From positions 1-53,169 of the forward strand of contig SVKY01000010.1 of assembly GCA_015068235.1 (NCBI GenBank): a stretch of 53,169 nucleotides of DNA, given 5' to 3'. Positions 28,131 to 36,736 of the stretch are shown here, piece after piece. A model generated the notes under the pieces. That model was given only the letters and a program-made list of their open reading frames with translations, did no database searches and was not told where the DNA came from. Numbering within the stretch: the stretch's first letter is position 1; every line of letters begins with the position of its first letter. This DNA comes from Oscillospiraceae bacterium. Lineage in GTDB: Bacteria; Bacillota; Clostridia; Oscillospirales; Oscillospiraceae. Position numbers and translations under genes: made by a program.

Positions 28131-29060
28131 ATGCGCACGAAGGAACGCTTATCCGCAACGGTGCGGCTGCTGTGCTTTGGAATTCTGCTCGTTGCAACGG
28201 CGATCCGTTTAGGTACCGAGCTTTACGAAAGACAGCCTGCGATAGCTGCGACGACAACACAGCCGACTGAAAATATTTATCCGATTTATCCGACAATTTT
28301 CTACGAGCCGCCTGCGGAGCGGACAAGGCTTACTTTTCAGGAAAGCGATACTGCCTTTGCGCCGATCGATAATTGGTCGGGAATCGACATCGATGCTGGT
28401 GAGCTGATCGCACGAGCGACGAATTTTGAGCTTTCGGACGAGCCAATGATCTTGATCGTGCATACCCATGCAACCGAGGCGTATTGCCAAACCCCGGGCG
28501 CCCGCACGACCGACACGAGCCAAAATGTGGTACATATCGGGCAGCTTTTGGCGCAGACACTCAACGAAAACGGAATCAATACCCTGCACGATACGACACT
28601 GATCGACGAATCGGGCTATTACGATGCCTATAGCAGAGCGGCGGAAATTATTGAGGGATATTTGGGAAAATACCCTTCGATTCAAATGGTGATCGATGTG
28701 CATCGTGACTCGATTACGGATGAAAACGGAGACCAAATCGCACTTCATGCACAGATTGAAGATACCTCTGCGGCACAGCTGATGTTTGTGATGGGAACAA
28801 ATACGTCGGGGCTTTATCACCCGAATTGGCAGGAAAATTTGTCATTTGCGCTCAAATTGCAGGCGTTGTGTGAAAAGGAGGCACAGGGTCTATTTCGTGA
28901 TCTGAATCTGCGTTCGCAGCGATATAATCAGCATTTGACGCCGCATTCGCTACTCATTGAGGTCGGTTCCGCAGGAAATACGCTGCAGGAGGCAGAGACC
29001 TCCATCCGTTATTTCGCTCAGCAGCTCAGCAAGCTACTCCTTGGCGCTGAAGTAAAATGA
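28131..29060 (+). CDS. spoIIP: Stage II sporulation protein P (SpoIIP amidase/endopeptidase)
   Basis: 309-residue exported peptidoglycan hydrolase needed for engulfment, working with SpoIID and SpoIIM. An N-terminal membrane anchor (VRLLCFGILLVATAIRLGTEL) precedes a Pro/Thr-rich linker and the SpoIIP domain with ILIVHTHATEAY (metal His), QMVIDVHRDSI, GTNTSGLYHPNWQENL and LLIEVGSAGNTLQEA. ATG 28131 follows GGGAGATGATACC. The gene stands alone; presence of spoIIP indicates a spore-forming lineage. Confidence 0.92.
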   Translation: MRTKERLSATVRLLCFGILLVATAIRLGTELYERQPAIAATTTQPTENIYPIYPTIFYEPPAERTRLTFQESDTAFAPIDNWSGIDIDAGELIARATNFELSDEPMILIVHTHATEAYCQTPGARTTDTSQNVVHIGQLLAQTLNENGINTLHDTTLIDESGYYDAYSRAAEIIEGYLGKYPSIQMVIDVHRDSITDENGDQIALHAQIEDTSAAQLMFVMGTNTSGLYHPNWQENLSFALKLQALCEKEAQGLFRDLNLRSQRYNQHLTPHSLLIEVGSAGNTLQEAETSIRYFAQQLSKLLLGAEVK

Positions 29061-29066
29061 TGCAGA

Positions 29067-29353
29067 AAATTCCGATTTACCGGTGAGTTTCGTTTCTCAT
29101 TGTAGGGGAGGGTCATGGTCTCGCTGCGGCTCGGTCAGGTCGCGGCTCTGACAGCCCACCGGGCTGTCATTCACTACCGCTCCCTCCGCTTCGCTACCCT
29201 CCCGCACAGAAAACGGTAGAATTTCGCAGCAAGCCAATGTGAGAACGTAATATTTCACGATAATTAAAAACAATTATGGCAGTTCCTGCACACGGGAGGG
29301 TCATGACCCTCCCCTACAGTGGTTGATACGTTCTGTTCGATCAATTGAAATTT
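29067..29353 (+). mobile_element. MITE-like repeat, full-length ~290-bp form
   Basis: Ends AAATTCCGATTTACCG and GATCAATTGAAATTT. Nearly collinear with the reverse complement of 6337-6625. Together with about 200 bp of AT-rich sequence with no further recognisable feature it makes up the 491-bp gap before the sigma factor gene. Confidence 0.75.
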
Positions 29354-29551
29354 GGAGAGCATGAGATCGGAACGGCAAAAAAATTGCAGGCTTTGCGGCT
29401 TGCATTCTGCGAAGATCAGTGATAAAATTTATATTGAGCATATGGAAGCCTCTTGTTTTTGACCTGCGGTATTTCTGTATGCTCTTTTTTACTGCATGAT
29501 GCGATAAAATACGCCTCTTGCGTGTTAACTTAGTGAAAGGAGGGAACGCCA

Positions 29552-30058
29552 ATGGCAGACAGAACGATAGATTCCCTGCTCAGGGCAATTGCCGACGGGC
29601 AAACAAACGCACTTTCGGAGCTGTACGAAAGAACGGACAAGGCGGTTTATGCATTTGCGCTTTCGATTCTAAAAAATGCGCAGGATGCCGAGGATGTGAT
29701 GCATGATTGCTATGTCAATATTTTCCGTTCGGCGTCGTGCTATCACTCCGACGGAAAGCCGATGGCTTGGATTCTGACGATCACACGAAACTTGTGCATG
29801 AACCTCCTGCGCACTCGCAAGAGAACCGTGGAACTGACAGAAGCGGCATGGCTTCGGGCGGAGCCGACAGGCGAGGATCGGCTGATTTTGTCAATGTGCA
29901 TGCAGGAGCTTTCCGACACGGAGCGGCAGATTGTGGTGCTTCATGCGATTGCAGGCTTTAAGCACAGAGAAATTGCGCAGTTTTTGTCGATGACGCTTTC
30001 CGGTGTTCTTTCCAAATACCACCGTGCGATCCAAAAAATGAAAAGGAGCGTGCAGTAA
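29552..30058 (+). CDS. ECF-type RNA polymerase sigma factor
   Basis: 168-residue sigma-70 family factor. Region 2 (LSELYERTDKAVYAFALSIL, then AQDAEDVMHDCYVNIF) and region 4 (LSDTERQIVVLHAIAGFKHR with EIAQFLSMTLSGVLSKYHRA) are clear, and region 1/3 are absent, as in extracytoplasmic-function factors. GAAAGGAGGG precedes the ATG. The next gene, one base after the stop, encodes a membrane protein with the layout of an anti-sigma/sensor partner, so the two probably form a signalling unit. I could not identify a self-regulated promoter. Confidence 0.9.
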   Translation: MADRTIDSLLRAIADGQTNALSELYERTDKAVYAFALSILKNAQDAEDVMHDCYVNIFRSASCYHSDGKPMAWILTITRNLCMNLLRTRKRTVELTEAAWLRAEPTGEDRLILSMCMQELSDTERQIVVLHAIAGFKHREIAQFLSMTLSGVLSKYHRAIQKMKRSVQ

Positions 30059-30059
30059 T

Positions 30060-32171
30060 ATGGAACGTAAGATCAAAAAAGCCTTTGAAAACCAAACGCC
30101 GAATGTTCTGAATGCGGTTCTCGCCGAATGCGGCGGACAGGAGAAAAATTGGCAGCTTTTGGCGCCGAGACCGAAAAAACACATTTGGCGCACCGTCACA
30201 GCCGTTGCCGCTGCTTTGGCTGTTGCTTTGGGGGTTGGCTTTGCCGTTTGGCACAACCGCCCGGACAAAGCGCCTCAGAGTGTCACCGAGCCGACCACGC
30301 AGACACCGACCGAGACCGAACCGACCGAAACGACCATTCCGCCAACAGAGCCGGTAACTGTAGCGACGGAACTGGTAAGCGATGCCTATGTTGGAAAATG
30401 GACCGACGAATGGGGTACTACTTATGAGTATGCCCTTCCGAAAATCAATTTGAACAGCAGCTATGCCGAAACGGTCAATGCAGAAATTTATGAAACCTAT
30501 CGGGATAATTTAGACGAAAACGGCGTGCTGTGCAACACGAGCCACCGTTGGTATGAGACCCATATTTACGGCGATATTCTGACCGTTCTGATGTATCACG
30601 GACCGGAAAAGGTTGTCAATCAAGATGCTGCAATCTGGTGCTTCACCCTGAACATCAGCGACGGAAGTCAAGCCACCACTGAGGAAATTTTACAAGCGGC
30701 AGGTGTGTCAACGGAGGATTATTTTGCACAGGTGCAGTGGAGCTTGGGCAATGCCTGCTGTTCTCGCATTCCCGAGGCGCATATTGAAAGCTATTTAGCC
30801 ACCGATCCGGACAGCAACGCCGTTGTGCATGCTGTGATGCAGCAAACTGTAAAACAGAGCAACCTTGAAAGTGCAATACCCTACTTGACAGACGAAGGCG
30901 AGCTGTATTTTGTGGGCACTGTTTACACCATTGCAGGAGCAGGTCTTTTCACCGAGGTGCACGGCTACACTGAAACGGTCGAAAAAGCGCCGTATTACGA
31001 TGAGTTGTTAGAGCATGTTTTGCGCACAACGGATTTGGTGACGATGGCATATACAGACAAATATACTGCGAATAACGGCAAGACCTATCTGTGCCAAATT
31101 CCGCAGATGAATTTCGGGAGTGAATATGCCTATGCAACCAACTGGAATCTTTGGCAGCTTTGCGAGCCATACCTGAATGACGAGATGCAGCTTAGCTCCA
31201 TGGTCAATATTTCCTATACGACCTATGTCCATGACGATGTTTTAAGCCTGCTCCTGACCATCGCAGAGGAGGGAAAAGCACCATCAAACCGTGCCTATAA
31301 TTTTTCGATCACCGACGGAAGCAAGGTCGCAACCGCGCAAATGATCGCTCTTTCAGGCATGACGGAGGAAGAATACTACGCCAAGGTCATGCACGCCTTG
31401 GGTAATTATTACTGTCTTTTTACAAATGAGGCTGCTTTGGATGCCACACTCGCGATGAGCCCCTTTGATCCGAACGAAACCGTCTATGCTCTCTTTGCAG
31501 AAACCGTCTCGGAGGAAAATTATAAAGCCGCCGTTCCCTTCTTTGCAGAAGACGGCAGCTTCTCGGTCTGCGGAAAGGTCTGCAATGCAGACGGCGCAGC
31601 CTACCATGTTGCGCATCCTTTCAACAGCAACATATCCGACTCGCCGTATTATGAAAAGATGCTGCGCCTATATGCCATCAATGTGCCATCGGATATTATC
31701 GCATCGCAGGAGGCTGCCACCGAGGCGGCGCAAGCCTTCCTTGCAAGCTACACAGGCAATACATATCTGTATGAAAAAAACGCCCTGATCGTCCACCTGC
31801 TTCCGCAGGAGATCGAGGTGAGGGTGGACAGAGATTTGTTTCCGCCTTATTTAGAGGCGTACCGGCATGTGAATATGCCCCTCGTGGAGAATTCGACACA
31901 AGCCATTTTGGAGGAAGCGGCTGAAATTACGCAGCAGCGCACGCAGCAAAATGTGCGGCATACCGAATTTCGCACCGATTGTGAGATCTTGAAGTGCAAG
32001 GTCTCAGGGGATTATGCGCAGGTGGTCATTGAGGAATGCAAGACCTTCCGCTACGAGGGAGAGGGTATGGACAGCAGCCTTACGGATTTATATGAGCTGC
32101 TTCTCAAGCGCCATGAAGGTCAATGGCTCATCTTCGCATTGACCGTAAACGGCAGCCTGATCACCGATTAA
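30060..32171 (+). CDS. Putative membrane anti-sigma factor/sensor with duplicated extracellular domain
   Basis: 703 residues. A short cytoplasmic N-terminus (1-42), one membrane helix (about 43-64, TVTAVAAALAVALGVGFAVW), a Thr/Pro/Glu-rich stalk (about 70-100), then a large extracellular part with two copies of a similar domain. Copy one contains KWTDEWGTTYEYALPKINLN and copy two KYTANNGKTYLCQIPQMNFG, each followed by a segment of the form FxxxISDGS..T.EE(I/M)...G.(S/T).E.YY/DYF. This resembles DUF3298/DUF4163-type proteins. A third, distinct region closes the protein. Placement right after an ECF sigma gene (AAGGAGCG, one-base gap) supports anti-sigma function; no zinc anti-sigma motif is seen. 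Confidence 0.65.
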   Translation: MERKIKKAFENQTPNVLNAVLAECGGQEKNWQLLAPRPKKHIWRTVTAVAAALAVALGVGFAVWHNRPDKAPQSVTEPTTQTPTETEPTETTIPPTEPVTVATELVSDAYVGKWTDEWGTTYEYALPKINLNSSYAETVNAEIYETYRDNLDENGVLCNTSHRWYETHIYGDILTVLMYHGPEKVVNQDAAIWCFTLNISDGSQATTEEILQAAGVSTEDYFAQVQWSLGNACCSRIPEAHIESYLATDPDSNAVVHAVMQQTVKQSNLESAIPYLTDEGELYFVGTVYTIAGAGLFTEVHGYTETVEKAPYYDELLEHVLRTTDLVTMAYTDKYTANNGKTYLCQIPQMNFGSEYAYATNWNLWQLCEPYLNDEMQLSSMVNISYTTYVHDDVLSLLLTIAEEGKAPSNRAYNFSITDGSKVATAQMIALSGMTEEEYYAKVMHALGNYYCLFTNEAALDATLAMSPFDPNETVYALFAETVSEENYKAAVPFFAEDGSFSVCGKVCNADGAAYHVAHPFNSNISDSPYYEKMLRLYAINVPSDIIASQEAATEAAQAFLASYTGNTYLYEKNALIVHLLPQEIEVRVDRDLFPPYLEAYRHVNMPLVENSTQAILEEAAEITQQRTQQNVRHTEFRTDCEILKCKVSGDYAQVVIEECKTFRYEGEGMDSSLTDLYELLLKRHEGQWLIFALTVNGSLITD

Positions 32172-32214
32172 CATGTCCTGCTGTGCCAAACACTTCCGAT
32201 ACAGCCAAACTGCC

Positions 32215-32486
32215 AAATTCCGACTTATCGATGAATTTCAAATTTTGAACTGTAGGGGAGGACCATGACCCTCCCCTGCAATGTAAAACGATAATCTCAC
32301 CGATAATACTGTTTCTTGATAAAATGATTTAGAAATCATTTTATTGCAGGATGAATATCCTGCACCGCCTGTGGCGGCAAGAAAAGTATTGTACAACATT
32401 CTTGGCGTCTACGACGCCGTCCGCTCGCAGAGCGGGCAATAAAACGATTCAATTGTTTTATTAAGAATTAGTATAAATCGGAATAT
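32215..32486. mobile_element. MITE-like repeat interrupted by a second element
   Basis: Left end AAATTCCGACTTATCG at 32215; internal GGGGAGGACCATGACCCTCC; the right end is split into CTCACCGATA (to 32305) and AAATCGGAATATT (from 32475). Removing 32306-32474 restores a normal family end. This covers most of the 323-bp gap. Confidence 0.65.
32306..32474. mobile_element. Second MITE-like element nested in the first
   Basis: About 169 bp with inverted ends ATACTGTTTCTTGATAAAA and TTTTATTAAGAATTAGTAT. Flanks suggest a TA or ATA target duplication, as in Tc1/mariner-type MITEs. A truncated relative is at 39934-40010. Confidence 0.6.
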
Positions 32487-32494
32487 TGCCGGTA

Positions 32495-33436
32495 TTAGTT
32501 TACTGTGTTTTGCGGGGTGTCGTTTAGGAACATGCGGACATTTTCAGCGGTGATATGGTGCAAACGTTCACGGGTCTCCCTCGGTGCCCACGCAATATGA
32601 GGCGTGAGGATGCAGTTTTTGGCAGCAAGCAGAGGATTGCCGGCTGCGATCGGCTCTTTAGAAACCACGTCTGCGGCATAATATGCCATTTTTCCGCAAT
32701 TTAGCGCATCGGCAATCGCGGCTTCGTCGACCAAACCGCCACGGGCGGTATTGATGACGATCACGCCGTCTTTCATCTGATTTATGGCGGCAGCATCGAT
32801 CATGTGCAGATTTTCAGCCGTCTGCGGACAGTGCAGACTGATGACATCGGATTGAGCCAAGAGCGCATCTAAGCTTACATAATCCTTATCCTCCCGGGGG
32901 GTTCTTCCGGTGAAGATCACAAGCATACCAAGTGCCTCAGCAGCCTTTTTCACCGCTGAGCCGATCGCTCCGCAACCGATAATGCCAAGTGTTTTGCCTG
33001 CCAGCTCGATCAGCGGTGCCTTCCAAAAGCAAAAATCGGGGCTTGATTGCCATGTGCCGCTGTGAACCTCTGTGTTGTGCAAGCCGACCTGCTGTGTACA
33101 TTCCAACAGCAAAGCCAGTGTCATCTGCACAACAGCCTGCGTGGAATAGCCCGGGACATTGCACACGGTAACGCCGCAACGCTTTGCAGCGTCGATGTCA
33201 ACGATGTTGTAGCCTGTTGCAAGCACGCCGACCATGCGAAGGTCCTTTGCCTGCTCGATCGCCTCGGCAGTGAGCGGGGTCTTATTCAGAAGAACGATCT
33301 GCGCACCGTCAATGCGGGAGGCGACTTCTTCGGGCGTTGTACGCTCATAAACGGTTAGCGTCCCATATTTTTCCAGCTCTTGCCAGCTCAAATCGCCCGG
33401 ATTTGAGGCATAGCCATCCAAAATTACGATCTTCAT
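32495..33436 (-). CDS. D-2-hydroxyacid dehydrogenase (glycerate dehydrogenase-like)
   Basis: 313-residue NAD-dependent oxidoreductase interconverting 2-oxoacids and D-2-hydroxyacids, possibly hydroxypyruvate/D-glycerate. Rossmann motif GIIGCGAIGSAV, substrate/NAD loop NTARGGLVDEAAIADAL (catalytic Arg), Glu in SKEPIAAGNPLL and catalytic His in LTPHIAWAPRETRER. The N-terminal LATGYNIVDIDAAKRCGVTV is typical of the glycerate dehydrogenase branch. Start ATG 33436 overlaps the stop of the membrane-protein gene (ATGA). The open frame extends 55 codons further into that gene without support. Exact substrate unresolved. Confidence 0.88.
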   Translation of the reverse strand: MKIVILDGYASNPGDLSWQELEKYGTLTVYERTTPEEVASRIDGAQIVLLNKTPLTAEAIEQAKDLRMVGVLATGYNIVDIDAAKRCGVTVCNVPGYSTQAVVQMTLALLLECTQQVGLHNTEVHSGTWQSSPDFCFWKAPLIELAGKTLGIIGCGAIGSAVKKAAEALGMLVIFTGRTPREDKDYVSLDALLAQSDVISLHCPQTAENLHMIDAAAINQMKDGVIVINTARGGLVDEAAIADALNCGKMAYYAADVVSKEPIAAGNPLLAAKNCILTPHIAWAPRETRERLHHITAENVRMFLNDTPQNTVN

Positions 33437-33885
33437 GCTTCCCAATACAGCTTCGCAGCCTTGCGCTGGATGAACATATACCAAATGACGGAGCCGACAG
33501 GCAGGAGGATCGCTGCCAAATCGACCCAAAGACCGCTGAGCTTGATCACATAGGTGTTGACCATGAACAAAATACCGAAAAGGACCATAAAGCAGCCCCA
33601 AGCGGTGATGCGAGGCAGAATATAGTCGATAAAGCCGTCTTCATCCAGGCAGGTATCCATCGAGCAGTTGCCGGGATAGAGAAACTTATTCGCAAAGAGC
33701 ATATAGGTGCGGCGCAGCCGAATGGCGGTGTAGAGCGCATAGGCACCGTAGCCCAAAAGCATGACCCAAAGCAGAATATCAAGCATACTTACCATGCTGT
33801 CGAGGGAGCTGCCTTGCGTCGTCTGCTGTGTCGCTTCCGTGACAGCTTCGGTGGCGGTTGTCAAAATTGTGCGTAACCAATTCAT
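33433..33885 (-). CDS. Small membrane protein, function unknown
   Basis: 150 residues with three hydrophobic segments: LDILLWVMLLGYGAYALYTAI, WGCFMVLFGILFMVNTYVI and VDLAAILLPVGSVIWYMFI. The N-terminal 30 residues are Thr/Gln/Ala rich. I do not recognise a family. ATG 33885 has GGAAGGACG upstream. It overlaps the dehydrogenase gene by four bases, so both are expressed together; no functional link is evident. Confidence 0.65.
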   Translation of the reverse strand: MNWLRTILTTATEAVTEATQQTTQGSSLDSMVSMLDILLWVMLLGYGAYALYTAIRLRRTYMLFANKFLYPGNCSMDTCLDEDGFIDYILPRITAWGCFMVLFGILFMVNTYVIKLSGLWVDLAAILLPVGSVIWYMFIQRKAAKLYWEA

Positions 33886-34013
33886 ATTGAACGTCCTTCC
33901 GTGAAATGATATGCTTATTATAGCAAAACCGCACGCTATTTGCAACAAATACTATTGTAATTCCTTGGAATTTGTGTTAAGATAACGTGAACAAGAATTC
34001 ACGGAGGCAATCT

Positions 34014-35597
34014 ATGTCAACCTTAGTCAATGAGATCAATCGACGCCGAACCTTTGCGATCATTTCGCACCCGGACGCCGGTAAAACAACATTAACGGAA
34101 AAATTCCTGCTTTACGGCGGAGCGATCGCGCAAGCCGGTGCAGTTAAGGGCAAGAAAAATGCAAGAGCAGCCGTTTCTGACTGGATGGAGATCGAGAAGC
34201 AGCGTGGCATTTCCGTCACGTCCTCTGTCATGCAGTTTCAATACGAGGGCTTTTGCATCAATATTTTGGACACACCGGGACACCAAGACTTCTCCGAGGA
34301 TACCTACCGCACACTGATGGCTGCGGATTCGGCAGTCATGGTCATTGACGGTGCAAAGGGTGTTGAGGCGCAGACGAGAAAGCTGTTTAAGGTCTGCGCA
34401 ATGCGCCATATTCCGATCTTCACTTTCATCAACAAGATGGACCGTGAGACCAAGGATCCGTTTGACCTGCTTGATGAGCTTGAGCGTGAGCTTGGCATTG
34501 AGACCTATGCGGTCAACTGGCCAATTGGCAGCGGCAAGGAATTCCAGGGCGTTTACGACCGCCAAAAGAGTCAAATTAATTTCTTCTCCGGCATTTCGGG
34601 CAAGAAGCGTGCGGAAAAGATGGAGGTTGCGCTGGACGATCCCGTTGTTGGCGAGATGATCGGTGAAAAGCGCTGGAATCAGCTTCAAGAGGACGTGGAG
34701 TTGCTCGGCGCAGGCAGAGAATTTGTGATGGACGAGGTGCGCAAGGGTGAGCTTTCGCCGGTATTTTTCGGCTCTGCGCTGACCAATTTTGGTGTCGAAC
34801 CGTTTTTGGAGGCATTCTTGCAGATGACACCGCCGCCTTTGGCGAGAACTGCCGATTGCGGCGAAGTCGATACGTTTTCTCCCGATTTTTCTGCCTTTGT
34901 TTTCAAAATTCAGGCGAATATGAACAAGGCACACCGTGACCGTTTGGCATTCATGCGCATTTGCTCGGGCAAATATGAGCGTGAGAGCGAGGTCTACCAT
35001 GTGCAAGGCAACAAAAAAATGCGCCTTTCTCAACCACAGCAGATGATGGCGCAAGAGCGTGAGATCGTCGATGAAGCTTATGCCGGTGATATCATTGGCG
35101 TGTTTGACCCGGGCATTTTCTCCATCGGCGATACGATCTGTATGCCCGGAAAGAAGTTTAAGTTTGCAGGCATTCCGACCTTTGCGCCCGAGCATTTCTG
35201 CCGTGTCAGCCCGAAGGATACGATGAAGCGCAAGCAGTTCGTCAAGGGCACTGAACAGATCGCCCAAGAGGGTGCGATCCAGATTTTTAAGGTGCCGAAT
35301 ACCGGTATGGAAGAAGTCATTGTCGGCGTTGTCGGCACGCTTCAGTTTGATGTTTTCAGACACCGAATGCTGTCGGAGTACGGTGTGGAGCTGCGTATGG
35401 AGAATCTTCCGTATGAGGTCCTGCGGTTTATCGCAAAGTCGCCGTGTGATGAGAAGGATCTGAATCTGTCGAGCGATGCGGAGCTGTTGGAGGACTACCG
35501 TGGGCATAAGCTTTTGGTCTTCTCCAGCTTCTGGGCGATCGATTTTACCATTCGCCGCAATCCCGGCTTAGAGCTGAGCGAAACCCTGAGCGTATAA
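34014..35597 (+). CDS. prfC: Peptide chain release factor 3
   Basis: 527-residue GTPase that dissociates RF1/RF2 from the ribosome after termination. GTP motifs AIISHPDAGKTTLTEKFLLYG, DTPGHQDFSEDTYRTL and NKMDRETKDP, and the RF3-specific SDWMEIEKQRGISVTSSVMQF. C-terminal GTLQFDVFRHRMLSEYGVE and VFSSFWAIDFTIRRNPGL match the family. ATG 34014 follows CGGAGGC; an upstream GTG at 33987 would add nine residues. It is a single-gene unit closed by a hairpin. Confidence 0.95.
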   Translation: MSTLVNEINRRRTFAIISHPDAGKTTLTEKFLLYGGAIAQAGAVKGKKNARAAVSDWMEIEKQRGISVTSSVMQFQYEGFCINILDTPGHQDFSEDTYRTLMAADSAVMVIDGAKGVEAQTRKLFKVCAMRHIPIFTFINKMDRETKDPFDLLDELERELGIETYAVNWPIGSGKEFQGVYDRQKSQINFFSGISGKKRAEKMEVALDDPVVGEMIGEKRWNQLQEDVELLGAGREFVMDEVRKGELSPVFFGSALTNFGVEPFLEAFLQMTPPPLARTADCGEVDTFSPDFSAFVFKIQANMNKAHRDRLAFMRICSGKYERESEVYHVQGNKKMRLSQPQQMMAQEREIVDEAYAGDIIGVFDPGIFSIGDTICMPGKKFKFAGIPTFAPEHFCRVSPKDTMKRKQFVKGTEQIAQEGAIQIFKVPNTGMEEVIVGVVGTLQFDVFRHRMLSEYGVELRMENLPYEVLRFIAKSPCDEKDLNLSSDAELLEDYRGHKLLVFSSFWAIDFTIRRNPGLELSETLSV

Positions 35598-35599
35598 AC

Positions 35600-35633
35600 A
35601 TAGCGCAGTGCGGATATCCGTACTGCGCTATTT
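35600..35633 (+). terminator. Hairpin terminator of prfC
   Basis: ATAGCGCAGT (35600-35609) pairs with ACTGCGCTAT (35622-35631), with an inner CGGAT/ATCCG stem. The following T run is short. Confidence 0.55.
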
Positions 35634-35648
35634 GCGTAATCATATGCA

Positions 35649-35794
35649 AAACTCCGATTTATCGGTGAGTTTTGTTTTTCAAATTGTAGGGGCGGACGAC
35701 TCTGTCCGCCCACACGAAGTGCCTGCACGAGCGCACAGAGTCGTGCGCCCCTACGGTGTCAAAACGCAGCCAACAGCTCAATAAATCGGAATTT
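35649..35794 (-). mobile_element. MITE-like repeat, 146-bp form (inverse of 14425 copy)
   Basis: Ends AAACTCCGATTTATCG and AATAAATCGGAATTT; core with GTAGGGGCGGACGACTCTG and GAGCGCACAGAGTCGTGCG. Almost the exact reverse complement of 14425-14570 and the same length. Confidence 0.75.
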
Positions 35795-35809
35795 TTGATT
35801 GGAGATCGG

Positions 35810-36643
35810 TTATTCTTCGATGGCGGTGATCAGCTTGGAGAGGACCGGCTCGAACTTTGCGCCGTACCAGTGATTCTCTTCCTCGGCGGTCGCTTTGATG
35901 CATTCCATGGTGTAATTTGCGGCAATTACAGCGGCATCGTAAGCGCTTTTGCCTCGAATCAACGCACCGACAAAGGCAGAGGCGTAAATATCGCCCGTGC
36001 CGTGGCAGCTGTTGGGCAACAGCTCGTGCTCATAATAGGAATATTCGCCATCTTCAACCACGACGATACCGGTCATACCCTTTGCATAGGAAACGCCCGT
36101 CAAAATGATATTTTTGCAGCCCAATGCTTGCAGCTTTTCAATCAGAAGATCGATATAGACACGGTCATATTCCGTCTGATATGCAACATCTGCCAATAAG
36201 GCAGCCTCGGTGATGTTCGGTACAACATAATCCGCCTTGGCGCACAGGGCTTTCATCGCCTCGACAAACGCCATGCCAAAGCCCGGATAAAGCTTGCCGT
36301 TGTCCGCCATAGCAGGATCAACAATGGCAGGTGCAGAGGATTTTTTCACGGTGTCGATGATCTGCATTACATAGTCGATCTGCTTGGTGCTGCCCAAATA
36401 ACCAGTGTAGATGCCGTCAAAAGCGATATTCTCCTTTTGCCAGTGGGCGCAAATGGCAGGCATATCGTCCGTCAGATCACGGAAGGTATAGCCGCTGAAG
36501 CCGGCAGTGTGCGTGGAGAGAACAGCAGACGGCAAAACGCACGTTTCAATGCCGCAAGCGGAAATGATCGGCAGCGCAACGGTCAAGGAGCACTGACCTA
36601 CGCAGGAAATGTCCTGAATGGTGAGAATTTTCGGATATGACAT
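35810..36643 (-). CDS. pdxY: Pyridoxal/pyridoxamine kinase (PdxY-like)
   Basis: 277-residue ribokinase-superfamily kinase that salvages vitamin B6 by phosphorylating pyridoxal or pyridoxamine. ILTIQDISCVGQCSLTVALP, VLPSAVLSTHTAGFSGY, VDPAMADNGKLYPGF, VPNITEAALLADV and the catalytic/anion-hole GTGDIYASAFVGAL are characteristic. ATG 36643 follows AGAGG; upstream in-frame codons lack a ribosome site. It is transcribed divergently from a MocR-type regulator, a gene pairing typical of PdxR control of B6 metabolism. Confidence 0.9.
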   Translation of the reverse strand: MSYPKILTIQDISCVGQCSLTVALPIISACGIETCVLPSAVLSTHTAGFSGYTFRDLTDDMPAICAHWQKENIAFDGIYTGYLGSTKQIDYVMQIIDTVKKSSAPAIVDPAMADNGKLYPGFGMAFVEAMKALCAKADYVVPNITEAALLADVAYQTEYDRVYIDLLIEKLQALGCKNIILTGVSYAKGMTGIVVVEDGEYSYYEHELLPNSCHGTGDIYASAFVGALIRGKSAYDAAVIAANYTMECIKATAEEENHWYGAKFEPVLSKLITAIEE

Positions 36644-36676
36644 GATAATAACCTCTTTACAAATTGATTTTTTCTC

Positions 36677-36705
36677 AGTATAATGCGAATGTGGTCTTGT
36701 GTAAA
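36677..36705 (-). promoter_or_regulatory. Promoter of pdxY
   Basis: Minus-strand -35 TTTACA (36700-36705), 17 bases, -10 TATACT (36677-36682). Lies in the 93-bp divergent region with the MocR gene. Confidence 0.6.
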
Positions 36706-36736
36706 TAATCAAAAAAGGATAATTTTATAGAACCAG

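Noticed and set aside
34092-35507. 471-codon open frame antisense to prfC
   Set aside because: No recognisable protein and no ribosome site; shadow of prfC.
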